A stretch of 64,000 bases of DNA from Geminocystis sp. NIES-3709 (GCF_001548115.1 NZ_AP014821.1:3847262-3911261), one strand, 5' to 3'; positions 17,028-27,266 are shown, numbered from the stretch's first letter. Program-made: numbers and translations. The notes: generated by a model not told the origin, from the sequence alone.

Positions 17028-17351
17028 TTAAAGGTTTTTTTCAATAAATTCTTTTAATTTTTCCTTGGTAATAGAGCCGTCATTTTTACTAATCATTTTT
17101 CCCTGTTTAAATAATATTAAAACTGGTATTCCTTTTACGTCATAAGTAGCTACAGTTTCAGGACTAGCATCTACTTCTAGTTTAACTACTTTCAAGCGAT
17201 CGCTGTAATTTTCAGCTACCCAGTTTATAGAAGGTGACACAAGACGACAAGGGCCACACCATGAAGCCCAAAAATACGCTAAAACCGTTTGATTTTCTTT
17301 AATAACTTCCTTTTCAAACTGAGAATCGTTAATTTCAATCACTTTACTCAT
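17028..17351 (-). CDS. Thioredoxin
   Basis: A 107-aa thioredoxin with the active site WCGPC at residues 31-35 and the cis-Pro loop GIPVL near residue 75. Length and fold landmarks (YFWASW; VKLEVDASPETVATYDVKGIP) are complete. Which cyanobacterial type it belongs to (m, x, y) is not clear; the ASPETVATYDV segment departs from the usual m-type DENP. It reduces target protein disulfides in the cytosol. It lies 44 bp upstream of the aminotransferase on the same strand. Confidence 0.93.
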   Translation of the reverse strand: MSKVIEINDSQFEKEVIKENQTVLAYFWASWCGPCRLVSPSINWVAENYSDRLKVVKLEVDASPETVATYDVKGIPVLILFKQGKMISKNDGSITKEKLKEFIEKNL

Positions 17352-17451
17352 TTTTACTAATTCCTTATAAAATTTTTATTAATAGTAGTTCTCGATATAA
17401 TGCAAAATGAGAACATTTATTATCTTACAATAAACTTAGCAAAGAGCATCG

Positions 17452-17772
17452 GTGGTAAACGCCACTCTTAGTAATCCAAATCCAGATGTGGCTTGGGTAT
17501 CTTTGGAAAAATGGAAAAAATTAAGCGAAAAAGAAATTGAATTAAGATCAAAAAGCGATCGCACAGCGCCACTTCGTGATCAACTCAAACCCTTACAAGA
17601 GAAAATGCAGGAGTATTTAGAATCAGAATTACAACTAGGATGGTTAATTAATCCACAAGATAAAACCGTTGAAATTTATCGCCAAAATCAAGCTGTAGAA
17701 ATAGTCAAAATCCCTGTTAATTTATCGGGAGAAAACTTATTACCAAACTTAATAATTTACATCGATTATTAA
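17452..17772 (+). pseudogene. Degraded Uma2-family (DUF820) endonuclease remnant
   Basis: The 106-codon open frame reads PDVAWVSLEKWKKLS, then RSKSDR, then LQEKMQEYLESELQLGWLINPQ, VEIYRQNQAVEI and LSGENLLP. Intact Uma2 proteins are about 190 aa and have the same blocks in this order. Here the N-terminal half is missing, and the block between the EKW and RSPSD motifs, which carries part of the PD-(D/E)XK active site, is shortened. No ATG is present at a suitable place; a GTG at 17452 is the only candidate start. I infer a decaying copy of a gene family that is highly repeated in cyanobacteria. Confidence 0.72.
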
Positions 17773-17797
17773 CCTCTATCAAGTTCTAAAAATTGGG

Positions 17798-18481
17798 TTA
17801 TAAAAACTTTTCCTTAGAAATTTTTTGTTTTTCTTTCACATAAAAAACATCAGGATTTACCGCCTCTATTTTTCCTCCTTCAATACGCCAACAATTATCA
17901 GCAATATCAACTAAATCACTCGCATCATGAGTAACGACTAATAATGTCCAATGTTGTTTTAACCTTGATAATAAATTAACTAATTGTTCTTTCATTAACC
18001 AGTCTAATCCCGCCGTTGGTTCATCTAACAGTAAAATATTAGGTTGACGAATTAATTGCACTGCTAAAGATAATCGTCTTTGTTGTCCTCCACTAAGGGC
18101 GTGGGGAGGAGTATCATAACTAAGATGATCTAATCCTACCTCTGTTAAAGCATCCTTAACACGAATAGCACTTAACTCTGGATGTCCTAATCTCAATTCT
18201 TCTAATATGTTTCCACCGCAAAAATGACGCTCAGGAAATTGAAATACAATACCGCTTAGTTGTTGTAATTCTTCTGATGCTAATTCTTGCGTATTCCATA
18301 AAATTTCTCCAGTAGTCTTTTCTGCTAATCCTGCTAAAATTTCCAAAAGTGTAGTTTTACCTGAACCACTTGTACCAACAATAAGTCCTAGTTTTTGAGA
18401 TGGTAAAGTCAGGGTAATATTTTCAATAATGGGATGAATAGTTGCCGGTGGATGATAGGTAACGTTTTTTAAGTAAAGCAT
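17798..18481 (-). CDS. ABC transporter ATP-binding protein (ECF/CbiO-like)
   Basis: A 227-aa nucleotide-binding subunit. Walker A is GTSGSGKTT (residues 36-44), the Q-loop is VFQFPERHF, the signature is LSGGQQRR, Walker B is ILLLDEPTAGLD, and the H-loop is VVTHD. The VFQFPE form of the Q-loop is typical of the energy-coupling-factor and cobalt-type ATPases, and of a chloroplast homologue group. No permease gene is adjacent, so the partner and substrate are unknown. Confidence 0.9.
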   Translation of the reverse strand: MLYLKNVTYHPPATIHPIIENITLTLPSQKLGLIVGTSGSGKTTLLEILAGLAEKTTGEILWNTQELASEELQQLSGIVFQFPERHFCGGNILEELRLGHPELSAIRVKDALTEVGLDHLSYDTPPHALSGGQQRRLSLAVQLIRQPNILLLDEPTAGLDWLMKEQLVNLLSRLKQHWTLLVVTHDASDLVDIADNCWRIEGGKIEAVNPDVFYVKEKQKISKEKFL

Positions 18482-18544
18482 GAAAAATTTAGGTTAAAAT
18501 CAGAAATTAAGTAATTTGACTATGGCTCAAAAATTTTGATAAGT

Positions 18545-19519
18545 ATGGATTTTTCTTTTTGCATTCTTAAAGGTAATGGTGATCAACTTCAGCTCAATTT
18601 TAACCTTAAAAATTCTTATTTTTGGGCAAAATTGTCTTCTACCACTTTATTATCCATATTTTCTCTAATTTGCTTTTCTACCGCTAGTTTTGCTGGTGAT
18701 CCTTTTCGTACTACTAATCCTCGTAATATTAGTACTCAAACAGAATCTGCTTTTAAAGCATTGTTTGAAGATGGTAACTATCCTCAAGCTAAAGTTTATC
18801 TCAACGAAGCAAAAAATTCTTCAGAAGATGATCCTCTTTTACCTGCTTTAAGGGCTTCTTTAGCTTATACTGAACAAGATTGGGAGATAATGGAAACCTA
18901 TACAGCCGAAACTCTTAAGGTAGCAAAATTGATCGCATCAAAAGACCCTCTCCGTAGTAATCTATATTTAGCGGTGGGTAATTTTTTAGATGGTGCGAAT
19001 GAATACCGTAAAAAGGGTGGTTTAGCGGCTCTGAGCAAGTTACAATTAGTTTTTGATTATTTTGATAAGGCGGAAAGGATAGATAAAAATGATCCCGAAT
19101 TAAATTTAATTAAGGGTTATTTAAACTTAATGTTAGCTGTAAATTTACCTTTTTCTAGCCCTCAACAAGCTATTGATAATTTACAAGCCTATGCTTCTCC
19201 TCAATATCTAGTTAATCGTGGTATTGCCCTTGCTTATCGAGATTTAAAAGACTATGATTTAGCTTTAACTTTTGTAAATAAAGCGATCGAAAGTACCCCT
19301 TTAAATCCCGAATTATACTATTTGAAAGGACAAATTTTAAGACAAAAAGGACAAAAAGAAAATAGTGTTACTCTTTTACAAGAAGCGGTAAAAAATTTTG
19401 ATATTGCTTTAGCTAAAGTTAATCAGTTGCCCCAAGAAGGTGTTAAAAAACCTTTAGAAAGAGAAAAACGTAAAACCCTTGAAAAAATAGCAGAATTAGG
19501 TACTTCTTCTCAAAACTAA
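18545..19519 (+). CDS. Exported TPR-repeat protein, cyanobacteria-specific
   Basis: I start at the ATG at 18545; a TTG nine bases upstream is also open. The protein (about 324 aa) has an N-terminal stretch and then a hydrophobic segment (TTLLSIFSLICFSTASFAG) ending in an Ala-rich signal peptidase-like site, so it is probably periplasmic or lumenal. The mature part is TPR-like: SAFKALFEDGNYPQAKVYL, AYRDLKDYDLALTFVNKAI and LYYLKGQILRQKGQKENSV. It is divergent from the ABC ATPase. The function is unknown. The unusual length before the hydrophobic segment (about 30 residues) may point to an even later start. Confidence 0.8.
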   Translation: MDFSFCILKGNGDQLQLNFNLKNSYFWAKLSSTTLLSIFSLICFSTASFAGDPFRTTNPRNISTQTESAFKALFEDGNYPQAKVYLNEAKNSSEDDPLLPALRASLAYTEQDWEIMETYTAETLKVAKLIASKDPLRSNLYLAVGNFLDGANEYRKKGGLAALSKLQLVFDYFDKAERIDKNDPELNLIKGYLNLMLAVNLPFSSPQQAIDNLQAYASPQYLVNRGIALAYRDLKDYDLALTFVNKAIESTPLNPELYYLKGQILRQKGQKENSVTLLQEAVKNFDIALAKVNQLPQEGVKKPLEREKRKTLEKIAELGTSSQN

Positions 19520-19566
19520 TGAAATAGTCTAAGTCTAATGAGTAAACCTAAATACCAAGTCACCTT

Positions 19567-20088
19567 TTAACCATATTTAACCAATGTCACCATTGGTACA
19601 TCTGGCAATTTATTCCTTCCTTGTAATCCTTCAAGTTCCACAATAAATCCACAAGCCACAATATCACAACCAATTTTGGTTAATAAATCTGCTGTGGCTT
19701 TAGCCGTACCTCCTGTAGCGATAACATCATCAATAATCATCACTTTTGCCCCGGTAGTCAACGCATCTTGATGAATTTCTAATATATCTGTTCCGTATTC
19801 TAAATCATACTCGATCGAGTGGACTTGAGCTGGTAATTTGCCTTTTTTTCGCACCGGCACAAAACCGGCAGAAAGACTATAAGCTAAAGAGGGAGCAAAA
19901 ATAAACCCCCTTGATTCGATACCAATAATATAATCTGGTATGGTATCTAGTTTTTGAGTTTCTGTGGCTAATCGATCGATAACATACTTTAAACCTTCAG
20001 GGTTGCGTAGTAAAGTAGTTATATCCCGAAAGATGATACCGGGTTGGGGAAAATCGGGTATATCTCGAATAAGTGCTTTTAAATCCAT
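19567..20088 (-). CDS. apt: Adenine phosphoribosyltransferase
   Basis: Purine salvage: adenine plus PRPP gives AMP and diphosphate. The 173-aa protein has the full Apt pattern: [16 protein letters not shown] near the start, [26 protein letters not shown], and the PRPP-binding loop [16 protein letters not shown]. The length is normal for the family. It is a single gene, convergent with the TPR protein gene 47 bp away. Confidence 0.96.
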   Translation of the reverse strand: MDLKALIRDIPDFPQPGIIFRDITTLLRNPEGLKYVIDRLATETQKLDTIPDYIIGIESRGFIFAPSLAYSLSAGFVPVRKKGKLPAQVHSIEYDLEYGTDILEIHQDALTTGAKVMIIDDVIATGGTAKATADLLTKIGCDIVACGFIVELEGLQGRNKLPDVPMVTLVKYG

Positions 20089-20385
20089 AAAATTATTTAT
20101 ACTTACTTAACAATAGTTAATCCTAAAAGATACTCAAAAAGAATCTAAAATTCAATGTTGAATCCATTATTTTAACAATAGACTCTTTAACTCTCATTAT
20201 TTTAGAGTTTTCGATCAAATAAAATCTAGGTTTTTGGTTTTCACAATGAATTGTATAATAGGTTATAGTTTTAACTTAAACTGATTTTTTAGTGAAATTG
20301 AACTATTTTGTTCTGATTTCATCATTAACCATGAGAGTTAGTTAGTAATTTTCAATTCTCAATTCCCATTTTTAATTATTTCCCG

Positions 20386-21027
20386 ATGACTCAATCTGCT
20401 TCTTTAATGACTGAATCTAACTCTGAACTAATTACCGAAGATAAATCACAACCTGCTATTTTACAGCAACTACCAGATTTTCCCTTACCCGCTACTGGGG
20501 GAATGATGAAACTACAACAACATCTTGATTTATTGTTACTAGCCTTAGAAGCCTTACAGTTAGGAGGTTCAGAATATATGTTAGCAACAGCAACAGAATT
20601 GGGTTTAAATAAGATTATTAAAAATCGTATTATTTTATGGCGTTTGCGTTGTACCAACCCTTGGCGTAAATGTTATACCAGAGAATCTTTGACGATAACT
20701 CAAGCTAAAACAATGGTATTTATCACTTCTGAATGTGCTAAAAAATTTACCATCCCTCTACGACAACTTTTAGTAGCCGTGCAACAGATGAAAGATAAGA
20801 ATATGCCTTTAGAAAACAACTTTCGTCTTTCTGAATATTTTACAAGATTTCAGTCTCATTTTATTAGTCGTATGAATCCTCGTAGGGCAAAAGTATCTGT
20901 TTATATATCTTCTCCAGAGCAATTAAATGAATTAGCCTTATCTTTATTGGAGGAGTTGTTATTTTGTACAGGAGTAAAGGGTAAAGAGAGATTTTGGGTG
21001 AGTCTTTTTGACGGAGAAGTCAAATAA
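20386..21027 (+). CDS. DUF3038 protein, cyanobacterial conserved
   Basis: A 213-aa protein matching the DUF3038 family as I know it: LPDFPLPATGGMMKLQQHLDLLL, LEALQLGGSEYMLATA and NRIILWRLRCTNPWRKCYTR. It is soluble, with a mixed C-terminus (VSVYISSPEQLNELALSLLEELLF). No catalytic motif is known for this family, which is nearly restricted to cyanobacteria. A variable 30-residue N-terminus precedes the conserved part. It is convergent with radC. Confidence 0.85.
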   Translation: MTQSASLMTESNSELITEDKSQPAILQQLPDFPLPATGGMMKLQQHLDLLLLALEALQLGGSEYMLATATELGLNKIIKNRIILWRLRCTNPWRKCYTRESLTITQAKTMVFITSECAKKFTIPLRQLLVAVQQMKDKNMPLENNFRLSEYFTRFQSHFISRMNPRRAKVSVYISSPEQLNELALSLLEELLFCTGVKGKERFWVSLFDGEVK

Positions 21028-21065
21028 TAGATTGAGATGCTTCTTGGTTTGACAAATAAATTGTT

Positions 21066-21791
21066 TTATTGTGGATATTGTTCCCAAAGAGTGCAATTTT
21101 GACGAATACTGCGATAATCTCCATTACCAATAATTAAATGATCTAAGATGGGAATACCAACTATTTTAGAACATTGTAAAAGTTGTTCTGTGAGAGTTAA
21201 ATCTTCTACAGAAGGCTCAAGATTTCCCGAAGGATGGTTATGAGCGATAATAATATTCGTTGCAGATTGCCTAATAGATTCACGAAAAAGTTCTCTAGGA
21301 TGGATAAGAGTTTCTGTTGCAATACCGATCGTAATAACCTGAGTACTGATTAAAGCATTTTTAGTATCTAATAATAGAACAGCAAAACGTTCTTGACATT
21401 GCCACATCAATTCATGACTAAAAGCGGCAGCGGCGGCATTGGGACTATCAATAATTGCTTTAGCAGAAGGGCGAAATTGAAAAGTACGTTTTCCTAATTC
21501 TACCCCAGCAAGAATTGTTGTTGCTTTAGCCGGCCCGACTCCTGAAATGCCCATTAGTTCCGATGGTGAAACTTCACGCAATACATCAAGAGGATCTCGT
21601 TTATTTTCGCTAAGTTGATTGAGGATATATTGAGCTAATCCTACGGCAGATAATTTACCTTTTCCTTGCCCTGTACCCAATAAAATAGCAATTAATTCCG
21701 CAGAACTTAGATTTTTAGCTCCTAACTCTAATAATCTTTCTCTAGGACGTTCACTTAAAGGTAAATCTGCAATTCTGAGATTATAAACCAT
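21066..21791 (-). CDS. radC: RadC-family JAB-domain protein
   Basis: A 241-aa member of the RadC/YicR family. The N-terminal helix-hairpin-helix-like region reads [12 protein letters not shown] and [15 protein letters not shown]. The C-terminal JAMM metalloprotease-like fold contains [14 protein letters not shown], giving the metal ligand set HxH...D. In spite of the name, a DNA repair function for RadC proteins is not supported by later work. It is single, with an A-rich spacer towards the WD40 gene on the other strand. Confidence 0.92.
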   Translation of the reverse strand: MVYNLRIADLPLSERPRERLLELGAKNLSSAELIAILLGTGQGKGKLSAVGLAQYILNQLSENKRDPLDVLREVSPSELMGISGVGPAKATTILAGVELGKRTFQFRPSAKAIIDSPNAAAAAFSHELMWQCQERFAVLLLDTKNALISTQVITIGIATETLIHPRELFRESIRQSATNIIIAHNHPSGNLEPSVEDLTLTEQLLQCSKIVGIPILDHLIIGNGDYRSIRQNCTLWEQYPQ

Positions 21792-21983
21792 CGTTTTATT
21801 ACAAAAAACAATATTTTTAGTTATTGTAAATCTTTTGACTACAAATTTAAAAAATAATTTATAAAGATACTCGATCGAGAGTCAAAACTACAAATATATA
21901 GATAGACTGAATTGTAACTAATCATTCACTCTATTCTTTTTTGATTTATAATTAATGTTGCTAACCCCATTGGATCAAATTTC

Positions 21984-24137
21984 ATGGATGCAGACAAGTT
22001 AAAGAAACTAGAAGAAAAATTATATAATGATACCCCTTTAATTGGCGATCGTATTAGGCAACAAGCGGCCAAAGAATTAGTACAAGACAGAAGTCTTCAA
22101 GCCATAGAATCTTTAACTAAAGCCCTTATTTTCAGTACAGATAAAAACTTTCAGAATATTGTCTTAGGTGCATTACGTCAAATCAAGATTCAAGAAAAGG
22201 AGTTAATTGATATAGTCTGTAAAGTGTGGGCAGAAAGTAGAGATGTTGAATTAGGAAAAATTTTAAAATTAAAAGCATGGGTAGCTTCAAAACCACTAAC
22301 ATTAAGACTTCTTACCGCTCTCAATCTCGGTTGGCAAGGAATTATTGAGGAACAAAAAAAAGAAATTGTTGCCCCTTTATTGTCTTTTTTTAATGATCAA
22401 GATAGCTTTATTCAACAAACCGCTAAACAATGGTGTGGAAATTTTACCGATCCTGAGATACAAGAAGAAGTATGTCGTCTAGCCAGTGAAGAAAATAACC
22501 CTTTAGCCTTAGAAGTTGCTACTCGTTGCCATTATCTTCCCACAGAACCATCCCAAGGAGCCTTATTCTGTTACTTTACTCAACAATGGGATCAATACCA
22601 AGAAGTTGACCCAGAATATAAGTTATTAGAAGATATTTATTACAATGCCCCGGAAGAATTAAAAAACCGTATTGATGATCATGGTAAAATTTACAAGCGC
22701 TTAGAATGGGTATGGATGATTTTAGGAGGTAAGGAAGGCCGTAGAATTTCTGACATTAGCTTAAATCAATGGCAAACGATTATTGATGTATTAGCCAATG
22801 GGAAACATTGGGAAACGATCTGGTCTTTAGTTTCTCACACTCCTATAATTTTAATCAAACCGATTCTGAAACGATTAGAAAATAATCGTTGGTTGCCCAA
22901 AGATCCAGATCAAAAAGTTAAATTCGCAGAATTTACTAAAATAGTTAAAACAGTTAAAACTAAAACTCCTCCTCAAGGTAAATTAGTTCGTTGTATTCAT
23001 ACCCTCGAAGGACATACTCAAGGTATAGAGTCGATCGAGATTACCCCTGATAGTCAAATTCTGATCAGTGCCGGAGATGATCTTATTCGTCTTTGGGATG
23101 TCAACACGGGAAAATTAATAAACACCTTAAAAGGACATTTAAAAGGGGTTACAAGCCTTTGTTTAAGTGGAGACGGTTCAACCTTAGCCAGTGGTAGCCG
23201 TGACAAAACTATTTCCGTGTGGCGTTTACCTGATGGTAATTTATTAGCTAATTTGTCAGCAAATGTGGCTTCTGTATGGTCTTTAGCTATGACAGAATCG
23301 GCTAACATGATTGCTAGTGCTAGTTATCAAGAAATTCGTCTTTGGCAGTATCCTCCCGGTAGATTATACAAAAACTTAAGAGGTCATCAACGGGAAGTTG
23401 AGAAAGTAGTGATAAGTAAAGATGGTACTTTATTAGTTTCAGCAGGAGGTAAAAACGATAATACCGTTAGAGTTTGGTCATTACCGAATGGAGATCATGA
23501 ATGTACTTTTAACGGACATCAAGACGGCATTTGGGATATGGCTATCACCCCTGATAATCACACTTTAGTTACCGCCAGTCAAGATCATACTGTTAAATTA
23601 TGGTCACTTTCTGACAATACGGAAATAACGACTTTAGAAGATCATCAAGGAAAAGTTTGGTGTTTAGGTATCACTCCTGACGGTAATACTTTAGTGACGG
23701 GTAGTGACGATCGAACTGCTAAAATTTGGTCTATATCAACTCGTAAATTAAACCATACCCTAACAGGTCATCAAGGTGCGATATTTTGTTTAACCATTAG
23801 TGAAGATGGACAATTATTAGCTACCGGTAGTAAAGATCATACTGTGAGACTTTGGAGTATCAAAAAAGGAGAAAATGTTGGTATTTTGACAGGGCATAAA
23901 GATAGTATTACCACATTAAAAATGACTCCTGATGGGCAAACTTTAGTGACAGGAAGTCTCGATCGTACTTTAAAATTATGGCGTTGGGATTTAACCCGTC
24001 TATGTCAAATACCAATTGTCGCTATTACTCCAGAAGATAAACAATGGATCAAAAATGCTCTAGAAAGTGATGTGATTACCCTAGAGGAAAAGCACTGGTT
24101 AACCTTAATCGATAAAGTTCTTAACTTAGAATCTTAG
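21984..24137 (+). CDS. WD40-repeat protein with helical N-terminal domain
   Basis: A 717-aa protein. Residues 1-330 are helix-rich and HEAT-like (RQQAAKELVQDRSLQAIESLTKAL), beginning with repeats that resemble those of cyanobacterial regulatory scaffold proteins. From about residue 338 eight WD40 repeats follow, each with GH and WD/WS-type motifs (HTQGIESI to LIRLWDV, through HKDSITTL to LKLWRW), which is one more than a single seven-bladed propeller. It is presumably an interaction scaffold; the partners are unknown. The 3' end overlaps the convergent phoX-like gene by 17 bp. Confidence 0.88.
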   Translation: MDADKLKKLEEKLYNDTPLIGDRIRQQAAKELVQDRSLQAIESLTKALIFSTDKNFQNIVLGALRQIKIQEKELIDIVCKVWAESRDVELGKILKLKAWVASKPLTLRLLTALNLGWQGIIEEQKKEIVAPLLSFFNDQDSFIQQTAKQWCGNFTDPEIQEEVCRLASEENNPLALEVATRCHYLPTEPSQGALFCYFTQQWDQYQEVDPEYKLLEDIYYNAPEELKNRIDDHGKIYKRLEWVWMILGGKEGRRISDISLNQWQTIIDVLANGKHWETIWSLVSHTPIILIKPILKRLENNRWLPKDPDQKVKFAEFTKIVKTVKTKTPPQGKLVRCIHTLEGHTQGIESIEITPDSQILISAGDDLIRLWDVNTGKLINTLKGHLKGVTSLCLSGDGSTLASGSRDKTISVWRLPDGNLLANLSANVASVWSLAMTESANMIASASYQEIRLWQYPPGRLYKNLRGHQREVEKVVISKDGTLLVSAGGKNDNTVRVWSLPNGDHECTFNGHQDGIWDMAITPDNHTLVTASQDHTVKLWSLSDNTEITTLEDHQGKVWCLGITPDGNTLVTGSDDRTAKIWSISTRKLNHTLTGHQGAIFCLTISEDGQLLATGSKDHTVRLWSIKKGENVGILTGHKDSITTLKMTPDGQTLVTGSLDRTLKLWRWDLTRLCQIPIVAITPEDKQWIKNALESDVITLEEKHWLTLIDKVLNLES

Positions 24138-26283
24138 TCATGGTAATAGCCACTAAAGAAGGTTTCGGAGGTTGATTCCGTTGTAAAATAGGCCAGTTTG
24201 AACCTTGAGGAATTGTCCTTTTTTGCTTAAATTCTTCACCATTGGTCGTTAAAATAGAAATTTCAGCACTTATCTCCTGCATATCCTTTCTTATACCCTT
24301 TCTCTCTCCCGGATGTTGAATCGCTAAAAAGAGGGTTTGTTGATCTTTTGTGAAAGATATACCACAGGCTTCCGCTTCCATGGGAGTTATGCCAAAGGGA
24401 TAGGCTTTTCCTGCATTTTCTCCTGATAACGGTATATACCAAATAGAGTTATTGCCTAATACGCCTGTTCTATAAGCATTATTCTCAACTTTGGGGGGTT
24501 GATTTTGTATGGGCATATCTGTTACCACCCATAAGTCACCATTAGCGTCAAATTCGAGGTTATCGGGGTTAGCGAAGCCCATTCCCCCCATTGCAGGTTC
24601 ACCTCCCACACCCAAAATTTCCCAACTAAATGTCATAGCGTCAGGTTTATTATCCGTTTCCTTAAGACGCATTAAACAACCATATTGATACATTTTACCT
24701 TGTCGATCGCTAAAAACTCGTTTATCGGGACTGCCTTCACTTCCTGCTACTCCTGCGGTATAGGCAATAACTAAAGATTGATCGATCGGACTCAATTCTA
24801 CATCTTCAGGACGTGCGCCACAAGTACCCCCCACCACATTGGCGGCATAATGAGCATCAATTAAGATAATGCCTTGTATTTCTTCTTGGGTTTTACCTAT
24901 ATATAAGTCTCCTAACTTCTTATATTTTGTAGCAAAATCATCTAATTCTGCCTGATTATTAACGGCAATATATGAACCTTTTTTCCTGTCAGGGTTAGGA
25001 ATGGTTAGCAATCCTCCTTCTAAATTTTGCAAGGGAATAGGATTTATCGGGGTATTAGGTTGTAACGGTATCCATTCTCCTTTTCCATCTGCCGACATTT
25101 TGGCAACGTATAACATCCCCTCTTGCAGTAGGTTGGAGTTTTTCTTATCCGTAGGATTAACTATTTTTCCCTTTGAGACAAATTTATATAGGTGTCCTCC
25201 AGTTCGATCGCATCCAGAGTAAAATACTAGGGGTTGATTTTTTTCCACTCGAATGGCAACGGCTTCATGACGAAAACGACCTAACCAAGTGTGTTTTGTG
25301 CCATAATCATCAGGATTAGTCGGATCAATTTCTACCATCCAACCGTATTTATTTCCTGCCAAACCGAATGGATTACCTTGTCCATTCAAACCAGATACAG
25401 GGTTAAATTTAGGTGGTAAAGAAGTACCATCTGCCATGATACCTTCAGGGACATAACTTTGAAAATTTTCTTCTGCACTAAAAACTGTACCCCAAGGAGA
25501 AGTTCCCCCGGCACAATTGGCAAAAGTACCAATAATTTTATCTTCGAGTTCATCGATATAGCCTAATCCTTCCGTTTTCTTAAAAATAGAGGTTGCCGCC
25601 CCCGTTGAGGATAAGTAGCGGTTATCTTTCCAACCAGAAATGCCTGTAATACGTCGATCGTTTTTACTATAAGTACGTTGCCATTTTCCATTATCATCTT
25701 TTTTAACAGAAATTATGCCTACACCTTGATCTATTAATAATTCAGCAAAAAATTCTTGAAATTTTAGTTTTGTGGGGTTATCTTCAGGAAGGGCAAAAAT
25801 GTTTAAAGCCTGTCGATTTTTATTCGCTTCTGTTAAGGTATTTAATACGTCTTTTGAAAGAGACTTATTAATAACAATTTCGTAGGATTGTAACCAAGGA
25901 GTTGGACTTATATATTCAAAATTTACCGTCAAATAACCTTCATCGGGGCTAGTTTCAATAAAAGAAACATAGTCATTATTATAACCGAAGCGAGAATCTC
26001 CTACTCGATCGCCCCAAGAAGCAATTACATCATACTGAAAACCTTCTGGTAAGATCAAATCATCTTCAACTTTATAACTTTGATATGTTTGTTTTTGTTG
26101 TTGATTATCAAGATTATTAATTTCCAAAGGAATAGGATATTTAATAGGTTGAAAATTACTAAAAGAAAGATTATTAGTAGTTGATGTTTGTGCTTGTAAG
26201 TTTGTTTTGAATATCGAACCACAAGCAGTAGTAGCGACACCAACGCCTAAAAATGTTAAAAATTCTCTACGATTAAAACTCAT
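24121..26283 (-). CDS. PhoX-family alkaline phosphatase-like protein (DUF839), Tat-exported
   Basis: A 720-aa secreted protein. The start carries a Tat-type signal: NRREFLTFLG (twin Arg at residues 5-6), a hydrophobic stretch, and a Cys (TTACGS) that might be a lipobox. Motifs of the PhoX/DUF839 family are present: NCAGGTSPWGTVFSAEENF, HEAVAIRVEKNQPLVFYSGCDR, and ANPDNLEFDANGDLWVVTDM. PhoX enzymes are Ca/Fe-dependent phosphatases or phosphotriesterase-like. Activity of this copy is not shown. Its 3' end overlaps the WD40 gene on the opposite strand by 17 bp. Confidence 0.9.
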   Translation of the reverse strand: MSFNRREFLTFLGVGVATTACGSIFKTNLQAQTSTTNNLSFSNFQPIKYPIPLEINNLDNQQQKQTYQSYKVEDDLILPEGFQYDVIASWGDRVGDSRFGYNNDYVSFIETSPDEGYLTVNFEYISPTPWLQSYEIVINKSLSKDVLNTLTEANKNRQALNIFALPEDNPTKLKFQEFFAELLIDQGVGIISVKKDDNGKWQRTYSKNDRRITGISGWKDNRYLSSTGAATSIFKKTEGLGYIDELEDKIIGTFANCAGGTSPWGTVFSAEENFQSYVPEGIMADGTSLPPKFNPVSGLNGQGNPFGLAGNKYGWMVEIDPTNPDDYGTKHTWLGRFRHEAVAIRVEKNQPLVFYSGCDRTGGHLYKFVSKGKIVNPTDKKNSNLLQEGMLYVAKMSADGKGEWIPLQPNTPINPIPLQNLEGGLLTIPNPDRKKGSYIAVNNQAELDDFATKYKKLGDLYIGKTQEEIQGIILIDAHYAANVVGGTCGARPEDVELSPIDQSLVIAYTAGVAGSEGSPDKRVFSDRQGKMYQYGCLMRLKETDNKPDAMTFSWEILGVGGEPAMGGMGFANPDNLEFDANGDLWVVTDMPIQNQPPKVENNAYRTGVLGNNSIWYIPLSGENAGKAYPFGITPMEAEACGISFTKDQQTLFLAIQHPGERKGIRKDMQEISAEISILTTNGEEFKQKRTIPQGSNWPILQRNQPPKPSLVAITMTKILS

Positions 26284-26603
26284 GATGCTCGATCGATTTA
26301 AAATAAACTTTAGTATAAAAAAGTTATCAATATTTTAATCTATTTGAGGATAAATGTTCATGAATTTTCTTAAATTTAAAATAATCTTTTCTTAAACTAT
26401 TTTTAACTTCAAAATATCTTAATTAATTTTGCTTATTTATTGATAAAAAGAGACTTTTTATTTTGATATTTCTCCTAATATAGCAGTCCTATTATATGAG
26501 TTGTGAGAAATGATAGTGATAATTAATTTTCAGCCATGAGGATTAAATAATTAAACTATATCAAAAATTATCAAAGTATTTCAGAAATACTACAGTTATC
26601 AAT
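26284..26603. other. AT-rich spacer with a half copy of MITE-like repeat R1
   Basis: About 320 bases with no open frame. Near 26477-26515 it holds TATAGCAGTCCTATTATATG followed by AGTTGTGAGAAATGATAG, one end of the repeat family described at 30974-31179. The other end was not recognised. The remainder is simple AT-rich sequence upstream of the phoX-like gene and presumably includes its promoter. Confidence 0.4.
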
Positions 26604-26843
26604 CTAACAATAAAATTCACTCTTATCTAAAATAATTTCACCATAACCTGGTACCCAACTTACCCAAATACCAGGATATTTTTCACATAATAATAATGCT
26701 TCTTCTTGACTATAATCACTGGGAGATTGATTTAATTTTACCCATGAGTCTCGATTATAAGTAATATGACAAACAGGATTCCAATTTTTGGTGGAGGAAT
26801 TTTCCAATTCTAATGTTGGCATGGGTGCAAATTTAACTACCAT
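26604..26843 (-). CDS. Small hypothetical protein, 79 aa
   Basis: I place the start at the ATG at 26843 because GGAG lies six to seven bases upstream on the minus strand, and the 20 further codons upstream have no such signal. The protein begins MVVKFAPMPTLELENSS and continues NWNPVCHITYNRDSWVKL, EEALLLCEKYPGIWVSWVPG and ends DKSEFYC. It is rich in Trp and has three Cys. I do not recognise the family. No neighbour suggests a function. Confidence 0.65.
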   Translation of the reverse strand: MVVKFAPMPTLELENSSTKNWNPVCHITYNRDSWVKLNQSPSDYSQEEALLLCEKYPGIWVSWVPGYGEIILDKSEFYC

Positions 26844-27266
26844 AGCTTTTCTCCATAAAAATAATATAAGTATGAAATCAATTATCCTGTTGGAATTCCA
26901 CAAAAAATAATTAGTTTCTGTATATTATGATACGAAATTGTTGGTTGTTTATGGAGCAATGTTATCAAAAATTAACATTTAGAGAGATAAATTTTACTTA
27001 CAATAAGAATATCTCTCTTTTGTCAAACTCCGAAAACACTTAAAATTTATAAATCCCAGAAGTCTTTTATGCTGTGCGATGCCAAAGGCACAGCTACGCT
27101 GCACGAGCTAACATTTATTTAATAGTATAAAATCGCTCCAAACTTTAAATTGGTAAATTTAATTCTGTAGTATGGTTTAATCATTATTTTCAAAGCACTT
27201 TAAAAATATATAATAATAGTAAAAATCGGAAAGTGACAAACGTCTTCTAACAGATAATTGAGGTGA
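26844..27266. other. Spacer with a palindromic repeat
   Basis: About 420 bases between a small gene and the receiver-GGDEF-EAL gene, both on the minus strand. At about 27073-27096 it contains GCTGTGC GATGCCAAAG GCACAGC, a perfect 7-bp stem, extended by TACGCTGCACGAGCTAAC. Pieces of such GC-richer repeats are common in cyanobacterial spacers. A fragment is also found at about 14762. Nothing else coding is seen. Confidence 0.55.
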
